Assembly: GCF_024160145.1 (NCBI RefSeq)
Contig: NZ_JAMYWQ010000018.1
Location: 36,216 to 100,215 of the forward strand
Origin: Serratia nevei
GTDB lineage: Bacteria > Pseudomonadota > Gammaproteobacteria > Enterobacterales > Enterobacteriaceae
DNA: 64,000 nucleotides
Direction: 5' to 3'
Position numbers and translations under genes: made by a program. The notes under the pieces were generated by a model. That model worked only from the letters and a program-made list of their open reading frames with translations, made no database searches and was not told where the DNA came from. Positions 38,143-46,875 of this stretch are shown piece after piece (the first letter of the stretch is position 1; each line of letters begins with the position of its first letter).

Positions 38143-38246
38143 GGCAGTATTCCACTGTTGATGTAACGGCGAATGAGGCGCGGCGATGGCGCGCATTCAG
38201 GAATTTTTGGCGGTCGCCGGCAAGTTTCTGGCGCGACGGCCACTAG

Positions 38247-38258
38247 TTGTATATACAT
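38247..38258. promoter_or_regulatory. HutC-type operator in hutF-hutC intergenic region
   Basis: TTGTATATACAT, followed by another half-site (ATACATAC), 105 bp upstream of hutF and 64 bp upstream of hutC. It matches the palindrome before hutI (39188) at 11 of 12 bases. Confidence 0.7.
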
Positions 38259-38322
38259 ATACATACGCCGACATCAACAGTAAACTGGTGTTATGATTTT
38301 TTTATTTGACGAGGTTAACGTC

Positions 38323-39078
38323 GTGGCTGAACAACAGACCGTGTTACAACTGGCGGCTGCAATGAGCGATGCCCCCGCCCCGATCTACCAACGGGTCAAA
38401 CAGGCGATCGTGAATCAAATCCGTGCGGGGCATTGGCAACCGCACCAGCGCGTGCCCTCCGAAAGTGAACTGGTGGCGGAACTGGGCGTCAGCCGCATGA
38501 CCATCAACCGCGCGCTGCGCGAGCTGACCAGCGAAGGTTTTTTGATTCGCATGCAGGGCGTCGGCACCTTCGTCGCCGAAGCCAAAGCGCATACCGCGCT
38601 GCTGGAAGTGCACAACATCGCCGATGAGATCGCCGCGCGCGGCCATCGCCACAGCAGCAAGATCCTCGAGCTGAAGGCCCGGGCGGCCAGCGAGGAAGAG
38701 GCGACGGCGCTGGGCATTCAGCCCGGCCAGCGGCTGTTCTACTCGCAGATCGTGCATTACGAGAACGACGTACCGGTGCAGGTGGAAGACCGCTGCGTCA
38801 ACCCGCTGGTGGCGCCGGATTACCTGAAGCAGGATTTCGATCGCGTCACGCCTTACACCTATCTGACGCAGGCCGCGCCGCTGACCGCCGGCGAGCACAT
38901 CGTCGAAGCGGTGATCCCCACCCGGCGCGAGCGCGAGCTGCTGCAGCTGGAAGACCACGAACCCGGTCTGCTGATCCACCGCCGCACCTGGTCCGGCAAA
39001 ACCGTGGTGACCTCGGCCCGGCTGCTGTACCCCGGCAGCCGTTATCAGCTGTTCGGCCGCTTCACCAGCGAAGTCTGA
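38323..39078 (+). CDS. hutC: Histidine utilisation repressor HutC
   Basis: GntR/HutC-family regulator of 251 residues: winged helix near the N-terminus (RVPSESELVAELGVSRMTINRAL at residues ~43-65) and a UTRA effector domain that binds urocanate in known HutC proteins. GTG 38323 is favoured (gacgaggtt upstream, 9-nt spacing); ATG 38293 would add ten hydrophobic residues and overlap the promoter. It likely represses hutF-hutD, itself and hutI-hutG through TTGTATATACAA-like sites. Confidence 0.92.
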   Translation: MAEQQTVLQLAAAMSDAPAPIYQRVKQAIVNQIRAGHWQPHQRVPSESELVAELGVSRMTINRALRELTSEGFLIRMQGVGTFVAEAKAHTALLEVHNIADEIAARGHRHSSKILELKARAASEEEATALGIQPGQRLFYSQIVHYENDVPVQVEDRCVNPLVAPDYLKQDFDRVTPYTYLTQAAPLTAGEHIVEAVIPTRRERELLQLEDHEPGLLIHRRTWSGKTVVTSARLLYPGSRYQLFGRFTSEV

Positions 39079-39187
39079 TCCCCGGCGGGCGCCCCTGCGC
39101 CCGCATCTCCGTTGTCGATCACATCCTGATAACAAAATCTCTCCCGCCTCTTGTGACATCCCGGTGAATGCGTTAGGTTGTTTTTAA

Positions 39188-39199
39188 TTGTATATACAA
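39188..39199. promoter_or_regulatory. HutC-type operator upstream of hutIG
   Basis: Perfect palindrome TTGTATATACAA, 35 bp before the hutI start codon. Confidence 0.8.
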
Positions 39200-39234
39200 C
39201 CATGTGGGAGCTGCGGCTCCGGCGGAGGAAAGCA

Positions 39235-40458
39235 ATGACGTCTGAAATTCACTGTGACAGCCTGTGGCACGGCGCCGATATCGTCACCATGCGCGACGGC
39301 CAATACCACACCCTGACCGACGGCGCGATCGCCGTGCGCGACGGCAAGATCGTCTGGATTGGCGAACATGCGGCGCTGCCGCCCGGCCTGATCGCGGACG
39401 AAACGGTGAAATTCGACGGCGGCATCATCACCCCCGGCTTTGTTGACTGCCACACGCACCTGGTGTTCGGCGGCAACCGCAGCGGCGAGTTCGAACAGCG
39501 GCTGAACGGCGTGAGCTACGCCGACATCGCCGCGCAGGGCGGCGGCATCATTTCCACCGTGAAAGCCACCCGCGAGGCCGACGAGGCGCTGCTGCTGGAG
39601 CAGGCGCTGTTCCGCCTGAGGCCGCTGCTGGCGGAAGGCGTCACCTGCGTGGAGATCAAATCCGGTTACGGCCTCAGCCCGGAGAGCGAACTGAAGATGC
39701 TGCGGGTGGCGCGCAAGTTGGGCGAGCTGCTGCCGGTCGAGGTGAAAACCACCTGTCTGGCGGCCCATGCGCTGCCGCCGGAATACGCCCACCGCGCCGA
39801 CGACTACATCAATCTGGTCTGCGATACCATCATTCCGCAGGCGGCCGCCGCCGGGCTGGCGGATGCGGTTGACGCCTTCTGCGAACATCTGGCGTTCTCA
39901 CCGGCGCAGGTGGAACGGGTCTTCGCCGCCGCCGAGGCCGCCGGTCTGCCGGTCAAGCTGCACGCCGAGCAGCTCTCCGCCCTCGGCGGCAGCACGCTGG
40001 CGGCGCGCCATCACGCGCTCTCCGCCGACCATCTCGAATACGCCACCGAACAAGATGCCCGCGCCATGGGCGATGCCGGCACCGTCGCGGTGCTGCTGCC
40101 CGGCGCCTATTATCTGCTGCGCGAAACCCAGTGCCCGCCGGTAGAGCTGTTCCGCAAGCACCGCGTGGCGATGGCGATCGCCAGCGACGCCAACCCCGGC
40201 ACCTCGCCGGCGCTGTCGCTGCGCCTGATGATCAACATGGCCTGCACGCTGTTCCGCCTGACGCCGGAAGAAGCGCTGGCGGGCGTTACCACCCACGCCG
40301 CCAAAGCGCTGGGGCTGCAACACAGCCACGGCACGCTGGAAACCGGCAAGGTGGCGGACTTCGTTCACTGGCCGCTGTCGCGGCCGGCGGAACTGGCTTA
40401 TTGGTTGGGCGGCCAGCTGCCCTGTACGGTGATTTTCCGAGGAGAAGTACGTCAATGA
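39235..40458 (+). CDS. hutI: Imidazolonepropionase HutI
   Basis: Amidohydrolase of 407 residues that opens the imidazolone ring to give N-formimino-L-glutamate, the third step of histidine degradation. Metal ligands appear in [16 protein letters not shown] and SDANPG. Start ATG 39235 follows a strong site (ggcggaggaaagca). It overlaps hutG by 4 bp. Confidence 0.97.
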   Translation: MTSEIHCDSLWHGADIVTMRDGQYHTLTDGAIAVRDGKIVWIGEHAALPPGLIADETVKFDGGIITPGFVDCHTHLVFGGNRSGEFEQRLNGVSYADIAAQGGGIISTVKATREADEALLLEQALFRLRPLLAEGVTCVEIKSGYGLSPESELKMLRVARKLGELLPVEVKTTCLAAHALPPEYAHRADDYINLVCDTIIPQAAAAGLADAVDAFCEHLAFSPAQVERVFAAAEAAGLPVKLHAEQLSALGGSTLAARHHALSADHLEYATEQDARAMGDAGTVAVLLPGAYYLLRETQCPPVELFRKHRVAMAIASDANPGTSPALSLRLMINMACTLFRLTPEEALAGVTTHAAKALGLQHSHGTLETGKVADFVHWPLSRPAELAYWLGGQLPCTVIFRGEVRQ

Positions 40459-41258
40459 CCATTCGCGATCCTTTTAGCTTCCAGAGCGGCAGCCTGCCGC
40501 TGCTGATCAGCATCCCACACGCCGGCACGCAACTGACGCCGGCGGTCGAGGCCGGGCTGACCGACGACGCCCGCCCGCTGCCCGATACCGACTGGCACAT
40601 TCCGCAGCTGTACGACTTTGCCCGGGCGATGGGTGCCAGCGTGCTGGTCGGCAACTATTCGCGCTTCGTCATCGATCTGAACCGCCCGGCGGACGACAAG
40701 CCGCTGTACACCACCGCCACCACCGGCCTGTATCCCGACGTGCTGTTCGACGGCCGCCCAAGCTTCCTGCCGGGCAAAGCGCCGACGGACGCAGAACGCG
40801 CCGGTTATTTGCAGCAGATTTGGCAGCCTTATCATCAGCAGCTGCAGGACGAACTGGCACGCATCAAAGCACGGCACGGCTATGCGCTGCTGTTCGACGC
40901 GCACTCCATCGCCTCGGTGATCCCACGGCTGTTTGACGGCCAGCTGCCGGATCTCAACCTCGGCACCAACGGCGGCGAAAGCTGCGCCCAGGCGCTGAGC
41001 GATCGGCTGGTCGCCTGCTGCGAGCAGCAACAGCAGTACACCCACGTGCTGAACGGCCGCTTCAAGGGCGGTTACATCACCCGCGCCTACGGGCAGCCGC
41101 AGCAGCAACAGCATGCGATCCAGCTCGAACTGGCGCAGGTGAACTACATGTCCGAACAGTATCCTTACGCGTTCGAACCGCAGCGCGCCGCCTCGCTGCA
41201 GCGCCTGCTCAAGCAGATGATTGAAGGCCTGCTGGACGGCGCCGCCAAACTCAACTGA
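40455..41258 (+). CDS. hutG: N-formylglutamate deformylase HutG
   Basis: A 267-residue N-formylglutamate amidohydrolase, releasing formate and glutamate. It has the family motifs [11 protein letters not shown] and [13 protein letters not shown] near the N-terminus and [15 protein letters not shown] in the centre. It is not the arginase-fold formiminoglutamase also called HutG in other bacteria. ATGA overlap with hutI. It completes the HutF/HutG branch; hutU and hutH must be elsewhere. Confidence 0.95.
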   Translation: MTIRDPFSFQSGSLPLLISIPHAGTQLTPAVEAGLTDDARPLPDTDWHIPQLYDFARAMGASVLVGNYSRFVIDLNRPADDKPLYTTATTGLYPDVLFDGRPSFLPGKAPTDAERAGYLQQIWQPYHQQLQDELARIKARHGYALLFDAHSIASVIPRLFDGQLPDLNLGTNGGESCAQALSDRLVACCEQQQQYTHVLNGRFKGGYITRAYGQPQQQQHAIQLELAQVNYMSEQYPYAFEPQRAASLQRLLKQMIEGLLDGAAKLN

Positions 41259-41266
41259 TCCCTCTG

Positions 41267-41289
41267 CAGGCGCCGCCCGGCGCCTGTTT
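41267..41289 (+). terminator. Rho-independent terminator after hutG
   Basis: Stem CAGGCGCC / GGCGCCTG with loop gccc and a short T stretch. Confidence 0.7.
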
Positions 41290-41503
41290 CTCCCCCCTGC
41301 CTTTAGCCGCAACGTCAGCCGCAATCTGCGCGCTATATCAAAGTTTCGCGTGATTCCCCGCTGACTGGTCTAAACAGCGCACAAAACAGCGGCCGACGAA
41401 AAACGCACTGCGCCACAATCAGCCGAAAAGCCCGCGCTCATCGTCAGCGCCGGGCGGCGTGTGGCCGAGCTGGCCCGTTTCGAACCATCACTCTGGAGGC
41501 CCT

Positions 41504-43039
41504 ATGTCTGTAACACCGTTAAACTGGCGCGCTGCCGGCGCCCTCGCCGAACAACTGCTGGCCGGCTGGCAACGGCGTGGCGAACCCGGTGGCGCCATCA
41601 CCCTGTTTGACGCCGAACAACTCCGCGCCACCGCCTGCGCCGGCCTGGCCGATCTGGCGCAGAATACCCCCTTCACCGCCGACAGCGTGGTGCGCTACGC
41701 CTCCGTGACCAAACATATCTTCGCCGCGCTGGCGCTGAACGCCACCGGCCGCGCCATTCAGCTCGATCAGCGCCTGGGCGAACTGCTGCCCGCCCTGCAG
41801 CCCGCGCTGGCGGACGTCACCGTCGGCCAGGCGCTGGACATGACCGGCGGCCTGCCCGACGTGCGCGAAACGCTCGGCTTGCTCGGCATTTCGCTGCACG
41901 CCGTCAGCGAGGCGCAGCCGGTGATGCAGTTTGTCGCGGGGCTGGAACGGTTGAACTATGAAGCCGGCAGCGAGATCGCCTACAGCAATACCGGCTATCG
42001 GCTGCTGGAGGCCGCGCTGCGCAGCAAAGGGTATGATTTCGACCAACTGGTGCAACAACACATCGCCCGGCCGCTGCAGGTGCAGATGCAAGCGCCGGAA
42101 AGCTGGTTCGATGTGGTGCCGGGGCTGGTGCCGGGTTACTGGCGTGCGCCGCAGGGCTGGCAACATGCCAGCGCCGGCCTGCACCTTTCCGCCTCCGGCA
42201 GCCTGGCCGGCAGCCTCAACGCCCTCACCCGCTGGCTGCAAACGCTGCTGGCCGACGAAGGCCCCGGCCAGGGCGTGCTGGCGCAACTCGGCGCACCGCG
42301 CCGCCTCAATCAGGGCCAGCTCAGCGCCTATGGCCTGGGGCTGGCGCAAACGCCGCTGGGGCGCCGCCGCTTGCTGGGCCACGGCGGCGCCCACGCCGGT
42401 TACAAAACCTATTTCCTGCTGGCGCCCGATCGCCAGGTCGGCGTCGCGTTGGTGGCCAACCGCGAAGACTGCGACAGCTTCGGTATGGCTTTGCAGGTCA
42501 TGGCGGCGCTGCTGGGCGAGCCGCTGCCGCAGCGCAGCGCGGCGATCCCCGACGGCCTCTACGCCGCGCTGGCCGAGCCGCACTGGCTGGAGGTCAAAGA
42601 CGGCAACCTGGCTTATCTGGGCTGCGGCGAACCGCTGTATCAGGGCGAGGACGGCTACGCGGTGTCGCTGTCCGCCCATATGCCAATCAAATTGAAGTGG
42701 ACCGGCGAAGCGGTCGAGGGCGAAGTCGGGCATGTGGCGCGCCGTTTTCTGCCGGTCACGGCCAACGGCGACTGCCTGAAGCATGTGCAGGGGCTGTGGT
42801 ATCACCCGCACTATCGCACCGCCTTTGAAATTCGCGGCGATCGGGTGCATATCGGCGTCGGCCCGGCGGCGCAGACCGGCACGCTCAGCCCGCTGGGCCA
42901 GGGCCGCATGCTGGTGGAGTGCCAGGACGGGCCGTGGTTGAAACGCTTTTGCCTCTATTTCCGCGGTTACAACGTGGATCTCATCGCCAACCGCAGCCGG
43001 ATGCTGACCTTCCGCCGCAGCACCGTCGGCCGCGGCTGA
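41504..43039 (+). CDS. D-aminopeptidase-like serine hydrolase (family S12)
   Basis: A 511-residue protein with a beta-lactamase-fold domain holding SVTK (SxxK), YSNTGY (YxN) and GHGGAHAGY (HxG), followed by two C-terminal beta-barrel domains (from about residue 335). This layout is that of Ochrobactrum D-aminopeptidase, which removes N-terminal D-amino acids. No signal peptide is seen. Start ATG 41504 follows ctggagg. It is 3 bp from the convergent chorismate mutase stop. The 217 bp before it hold no gene. Confidence 0.82.
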   Translation: MSVTPLNWRAAGALAEQLLAGWQRRGEPGGAITLFDAEQLRATACAGLADLAQNTPFTADSVVRYASVTKHIFAALALNATGRAIQLDQRLGELLPALQPALADVTVGQALDMTGGLPDVRETLGLLGISLHAVSEAQPVMQFVAGLERLNYEAGSEIAYSNTGYRLLEAALRSKGYDFDQLVQQHIARPLQVQMQAPESWFDVVPGLVPGYWRAPQGWQHASAGLHLSASGSLAGSLNALTRWLQTLLADEGPGQGVLAQLGAPRRLNQGQLSAYGLGLAQTPLGRRRLLGHGGAHAGYKTYFLLAPDRQVGVALVANREDCDSFGMALQVMAALLGEPLPQRSAAIPDGLYAALAEPHWLEVKDGNLAYLGCGEPLYQGEDGYAVSLSAHMPIKLKWTGEAVEGEVGHVARRFLPVTANGDCLKHVQGLWYHPHYRTAFEIRGDRVHIGVGPAAQTGTLSPLGQGRMLVECQDGPWLKRFCLYFRGYNVDLIANRSRMLTFRRSTVGRG

Positions 43040-43042
43040 CGC

Positions 43043-43573
43043 TCAGCCTGCGCTGCCGGTTTTAACCGCCAGCAGCGCATCCGCCAGCCGCCGTTTATCG
43101 GCGGCGCTAAGATTAACCTGATCCACGGATGCCATAAACGCCGCCCGATCCGCCTCGCCAAGCGGGCCGGCGCGCAGCCGCTCCGCCAGCCGTTGCAATA
43201 TCTGGCTGCTCAACTGTGCGATCTGCGGGCGCAGCTGCGCCAACGGACGCGGCTGCCAACCGGTTTCCGGGTTCGCCAGCCAGTCGGCGCGATAGCGATA
43301 TTGAATCGCCTTGGCGGCGTCCATCTGCGCGGCAATAAAAGGCCGCACCGACGCCGGTTCCAGCCCCAAACGCCCCGCCTCCGCCTCCGCGCCGGCCAGC
43401 ACCTTCGCCTCCTGCGCCAGATCTTCGATCGGCAAATGCTGCTGCGCCTTGTAACCGGCAACGTCTTTCATCAACGACAGCCGTTGGTTCACCAGCTCGC
43501 CGAGGGCGGCGGCACCGTCCGCCAACGCCGGAAAACTGGTCAAACAACAGGCGATCAATAACGCTCTGAACAT
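43043..43573 (-). CDS. Periplasmic chorismate mutase, AroQ-gamma class
   Basis: A 176-residue exported all-helical enzyme with a signal peptide (MFRALLIACCLTSFPALA). The mature part shows the AroQ pattern 'LGELVNQRLSLMKDVAGYKAQQHLPIED' (residues ~24-51) with conserved Arg/Lys, and 'FIAAQMDAAKAIQYRY'. It converts chorismate to prephenate, here in the periplasm. The role of exported chorismate mutases is unclear. Length fits the gamma subclass. Confidence 0.9.
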   Translation of the reverse strand: MFRALLIACCLTSFPALADGAAALGELVNQRLSLMKDVAGYKAQQHLPIEDLAQEAKVLAGAEAEAGRLGLEPASVRPFIAAQMDAAKAIQYRYRADWLANPETGWQPRPLAQLRPQIAQLSSQILQRLAERLRAGPLGEADRAAFMASVDQVNLSAADKRRLADALLAVKTGSAG

Positions 43574-44054
43574 GACGGCTCCTTATCCCTATGATCTATG
43601 TTGAAAAAACAGGAGCCGAGTTCACCACGTCCCCCCGTTTCAGGCAAATAAAAATGCGTTGTTGTGATGGTCAACCGCCCACGCCTGGCGCAACGCTCGC
43701 TTTTTCCGCGCTTGGCAACGAACGTTGTTTCAGCGCAAAACGCCTCGAGAATACCGAAACTTACCTCAGATTCTTCTTGAAGAAAAATAAGCCTTCCGCT
43801 AGCGTGGGGCGGTAACAAAAAAGAGTTAGCGTGCTCTTTTTCGTCGCACCTCAAATCTTATTCTTATCATCCATAATGATAATAGCGAACACTTCCCGCC
43901 TCTCCGTGCGGGATCCTTTTTCCTGCCGCCGTCGCCCCAACAGGGTGCTTTATGTTGAGATTTAGTTGCCGATAATTTACATTCGCTGTCTGAGAAACCT
44001 CAACCTCCCGCGGTGGCCAGGCTGGCAACGGGTGGGCGTTCAGGAGCAAAAGAC
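43574..44054. other. Long AT-rich region without an accepted gene
   Basis: About 480 bp. Two overlapping antisense frames (plus 43591-43815, minus 43555-43854) lack ribosome sites and families. A hairpin AAAAAGAG/CTCTTTTT lies at 43818-43841 and a perfect inverted repeat TTATCAT-N5-ATGATAA at 43864-43882, weakly reminiscent of a Fur-type site. The promoter of the small gene at 44055 should be here. Confidence 0.45.
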
Positions 44055-44234
44055 GTGCAAATGACCCTCATGGAATACATCACTCGGCACTTTAACGGCG
44101 ATCTTCATCGTTACGCGCAGTCGGAAGGCGTCAGCCGTGAACAAATCATTAGTTGGATAAATAATGAATGTCACGTGATCAAAGGCAGGCTGTTTATCCC
44201 GGTGAAGCATCTCCCGGTCGAACAGGCCCAGTGA
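44055..44234 (+). CDS. Small HTH-like protein, 59 residues
   Basis: Starts at GTG 44055, nine nt after aggag; ATG 44061 is an alternative. The 59 residues (with 'LHRYAQSEGVSREQIISWI' at about residues 15-33) look like a helix-turn-helix of the Cro type followed by a short beta tail. No family name was recalled. It is preceded by 480 bp of AT-rich DNA and followed 10 bp later by a strong terminator, so it is a stand-alone transcript. Confidence 0.6.
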   Translation: MQMTLMEYITRHFNGDLHRYAQSEGVSREQIISWINNECHVIKGRLFIPVKHLPVEQAQ

Positions 44235-44243
44235 TGACGAAAA

Positions 44244-44266
44244 AAAACCCCGCCAGGCGGGGTTTT
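44244..44266. terminator. Bidirectional terminator between small gene and tsx
   Basis: Stem AAAACCCCGCC / GGCGGGGTTTT with a 1-nt centre flanked by A-run and T-run. Confidence 0.9.
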
Positions 44267-44288
44267 CTGTTTCTGATAACACGGAAAA

Positions 44289-45170
44289 TCAGAAGTTATA
44301 GCCGACCACGAGGTAATAACCCCAACCGGTAGACTTGATCGGGCCCTGCGGGGTGCCGATATCCGCGCCATCCTGCCACTGGCCGCCGTTATGGAAATAA
44401 CGCGCCACGAAAGAATAGTGCCAGTGATCGTAGTTCAGCGCCAAAATATGGCTGGAGGCGATCGAGTTGCCGGTGCGCACTTGCTTGCCGGTGCCGTCAA
44501 CCCAGTTGCTGTCTTTGCCCAGATCGGAGCCGAAGTCGAAGTTGGTGAAGCCGATGTAGCTCAGGTTACCGCCCCACACCTGGGTCAGCGGCACGAAGTA
44601 CTTCACCTTGAAGCGGTAGCCGTCCCAGCTGTTCTCGTTGGCAGCCTGGTAGTTTTCCCACTGGTATTTGGCATAGATGTTCATCGACAGGCTCATCGGC
44701 AGGCCGGTGTCGATGTCGGTACCCAGACCCATATACCAGGTGTTCTGACGGCCGTCGGCGTTGTGGCCCAGATCATAGATATAGTTGTTGGCAAAATACC
44801 ACTCTTTGAACGGGCCGAAGCTCAGATCGGTGCCGGTCAGCTTGTCGATGGAGAAACGCGGTTCTATCTCCATAAACATTGGGGAGCCTTTGTCCCAAAT
44901 GCCGCGATCCGGGGTATTGCCCACGCCGAAGAACTTCGGCACGTCAACGTAACCGTAGAAATCGAACCAGTCTTTCTTGGCGAAGGCTTCGTATTCGAGA
45001 TACACGTCGTTGTTCAGCTGCGGCCCGAAGCGGGTGTGGTAGCTGCCCACCACGTTGACGCTCTGATGCCACCAGTCGGAGACATATTGACTGTCTTTGC
45101 TATCAGCCATTGATGATGCACTGTAAGACGCTGCGAGCAGTACACCTGCTGCGAGAGCTATTTTTTTCAT
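44289..45170 (-). CDS. tsx: Nucleoside-specific outer-membrane channel Tsx
   Basis: A 293-residue outer-membrane beta-barrel with a signal peptide ending at SMA and terminal aromatic residue (VVGYNF). It keeps long blocks of E. coli Tsx, e.g. [20 protein letters not shown] and [16 protein letters not shown]. Tsx lets nucleosides cross the outer membrane and is a phage T6 and colicin K receptor in E. coli. The 250 bp upstream contain CRP-like half sites, consistent with CytR/CRP control. Confidence 0.97.
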   Translation of the reverse strand: MKKIALAAGVLLAASYSASSMADSKDSQYVSDWWHQSVNVVGSYHTRFGPQLNNDVYLEYEAFAKKDWFDFYGYVDVPKFFGVGNTPDRGIWDKGSPMFMEIEPRFSIDKLTGTDLSFGPFKEWYFANNYIYDLGHNADGRQNTWYMGLGTDIDTGLPMSLSMNIYAKYQWENYQAANENSWDGYRFKVKYFVPLTQVWGGNLSYIGFTNFDFGSDLGKDSNWVDGTGKQVRTGNSIASSHILALNYDHWHYSFVARYFHNGGQWQDGADIGTPQGPIKSTGWGYYLVVGYNF

Positions 45171-45338
45171 TTTATTACCACATGCTTAAAGGGCCATTTC
45201 CTGCCCGTTTAGAAAAGATGACAATGAGTCTGCCGACACCTGGCGTTGTCTTCACACAGAAACTCGGATGACGCGCGCATTATAGAAACCACTGACTGTA
45301 AGAATCTGTGATCCAGTTATGCATTTCGCGAATAGGTA

Positions 45339-45406
45339 ATCGATTGCGTTCACATTTGTCAAATTATGTTTCATGCAAATTCATATTCGCTGTGATTTTT
45401 GTCATG
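45339..45406. promoter_or_regulatory. CRP-like sites upstream of tsx
   Basis: TGTGA at 45350-45354 (minus strand) and TGTGA-N6-TCATG at 45391-45406 (plus strand) lie 180-235 bp upstream of the tsx start. The E. coli gene is controlled by CRP, CytR and DeoR. These matches are partial. Confidence 0.35.
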
Positions 45407-45482
45407 CACGTCGATTTTTAGCGCAGTTTTTGAGCCAACTGTCATCAGGGCGTCACCAGCCCGTTATCGCGGCGTGGAAAAG

Positions 45483-45507
45483 AAAAAGCCGACGCATAAA
45501 CGCCGGC
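45483..45507 (-). terminator. Terminator of the yddG-hypothetical gene unit
   Basis: On the minus strand GCCGGCG pairs with CGTCGGC around tttatg and is followed by five T. Confidence 0.75.
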
Positions 45508-45543
45508 CTTCATCAAAATCAACAGAAAATACGCAAAGCGAAA

Positions 45544-45816
45544 TCAGTTCACCGCCGGCACCGCCTTGGCGATGTTTTCCTGGCGGAACGCCACCTCCTC
45601 GCCGTTTTTCACCTCCCAGCTGGCGACCGGAATGTCGGTCTTGGGCGCCGCCGCAACCACCGAACCGTAAATCAGCTTGTCGTCGCGGCGCAAAATATAA
45701 ACGTCGAGCTGATATTCATGCCGCAGATTCGCCGTGGTCAGGCGCACGGTGTCGCCGCGTTCATAATGATGCGCGTCGATTTCGGGTTGTTGAATAAATT
45801 GAATATCGCTTCTCAT
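45544..45816 (-). CDS. Conserved-looking hypothetical protein, 90 residues
   Basis: A soluble 90-residue protein beginning MRSDIQFIQQPEIDAHHYERGD, rich in beta-forming residues. Start ATG 45816 is chosen because gaaggaacgac precedes it; an in-frame ATG eight codons upstream overlaps that site. It lies 73 bp after yddG on the same strand and before a shared terminator. No family was recognised. Confidence 0.65.
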   Translation of the reverse strand: MRSDIQFIQQPEIDAHHYERGDTVRLTTANLRHEYQLDVYILRRDDKLIYGSVVAAAPKTDIPVASWEVKNGEEVAFRQENIAKAVPAVN

Positions 45817-45889
45817 CGTCGTCGTTCCTTCAGGCAACATGGCTAGTTAAATTCTAGTTCAACATTGCGCCGACGGCGGATAATTTCCG

Positions 45890-46783
45890 TTAATTTCCAC
45901 GGGTTGCCCGCCAACAGATCAGCGAACCAAGCGTGACCATCGCCACGCCCTGCCAAAAATTGACGGTCAGCGCGGTGTGCAACACCAGCGCGGCAAACAC
46001 CGCCGACAGCACCGGGGTAAAATAAGAGACGGTGGCCAGCAGCGTCATGTTGCCGTGCAGAATGCCGACGTTCCAGGCGGCATACCCCGCCCCCATCGCT
46101 ACGCCGGCGCACAGCAGCGTCACGGTCACGCCGAGGCTGAACTGCATGCCGTTTTCCGCGCTAAAGGCGTACTTCAGCCACAGCGCCAGCGCGGTCAGCA
46201 CGATAAACAGCACCACGCCGTTGCTGCCCTGGGCGATCTTCCTGGTCAGGTTGCAGTACAGCGCCCAAATCACCGCACCGCTGAACGCCAGCCCGTAGCT
46301 GAGCGGATTGCTGCGCACGTTGGCCAGCATCTGCGCCGGCGACCAGCCGCCCTCGCCGCTCATGATCCAGCCGATGCCGAACAGCGACAGCAGCAGCCCC
46401 GGTAGCAGCCACCATTTGGCCTGTTGCCCGTTGAGCGCCAGCGCCATCAGCACGGTAAAACAGGGCCACAGGTAGTTGATCATGCCCACTTCTATCGCCT
46501 GCAGGCGGGTATTGGCGTAGCCGAGCGACAGCGACAGGCAGATCTCGTAGCTGACGAACAGCAGGCTGCCGACGATGAGATAAGGTCGCGGAAAACTGCG
46601 CCATTTCGGCACACCGAGCGCCACCAGCAGAAACGCCGCGCTGACGCTGTAGATCATCGCCGCGCCGCCGATCGGCCCCAGCCCTTCGCTGACGCTGCGA
46701 ATAAGGCCGACGACGCTGCTCCACAGCACAATGGCCAACAAACCGAACAGCGTGGCGCGAGTACGCGAGGGCAAAACGGGCAT
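45890..46783 (-). CDS. yddG: Aromatic amino acid exporter YddG (EamA family)
   Basis: Ten-helix transporter of 297 residues, close to E. coli YddG throughout: LWSSVVGLIRSVSEGLGPIGG near the N-terminus (residues ~20-40), LLFVSYEICLSLSLGYA, AIEVGMINYLWP and YAAWNVGILHGN. YddG exports aromatic amino acids and some toxic compounds. A second EamA gene in this window (4881) belongs to a different subgroup. Confidence 0.92.
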   Translation of the reverse strand: MPVLPSRTRATLFGLLAIVLWSSVVGLIRSVSEGLGPIGGAAMIYSVSAAFLLVALGVPKWRSFPRPYLIVGSLLFVSYEICLSLSLGYANTRLQAIEVGMINYLWPCFTVLMALALNGQQAKWWLLPGLLLSLFGIGWIMSGEGGWSPAQMLANVRSNPLSYGLAFSGAVIWALYCNLTRKIAQGSNGVVLFIVLTALALWLKYAFSAENGMQFSLGVTVTLLCAGVAMGAGYAAWNVGILHGNMTLLATVSYFTPVLSAVFAALVLHTALTVNFWQGVAMVTLGSLICWRATRGN

Positions 46784-46844
46784 AAGGCGGGACCAATGGG
46801 TTATTTTTTATCAGGTTTTTTCACTTTACTGCCGCACGAGCCAA

Positions 46845-46869
46845 AAAGAAAGGCGGGAAACTCCCGCCT
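46845..46869 (-). terminator. Terminator of puuP
   Basis: On the minus strand AGGCGGG and CCCGCCT form a hairpin followed by ttctttttgg, a T-rich tail. Confidence 0.8.
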
Positions 46870-46875
46870 GTGATT

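Noticed and set aside
40455..41258. HutG as an arginase-fold formiminoglutamase
   Set aside because: The motifs are those of N-formylglutamate amidohydrolase and HutF is present.
43555..43854. Minus-strand 99-codon frame and plus-strand 74-codon frame at 43591-43815
   Set aside because: They oppose each other, lack ribosome sites and have no recognisable features.
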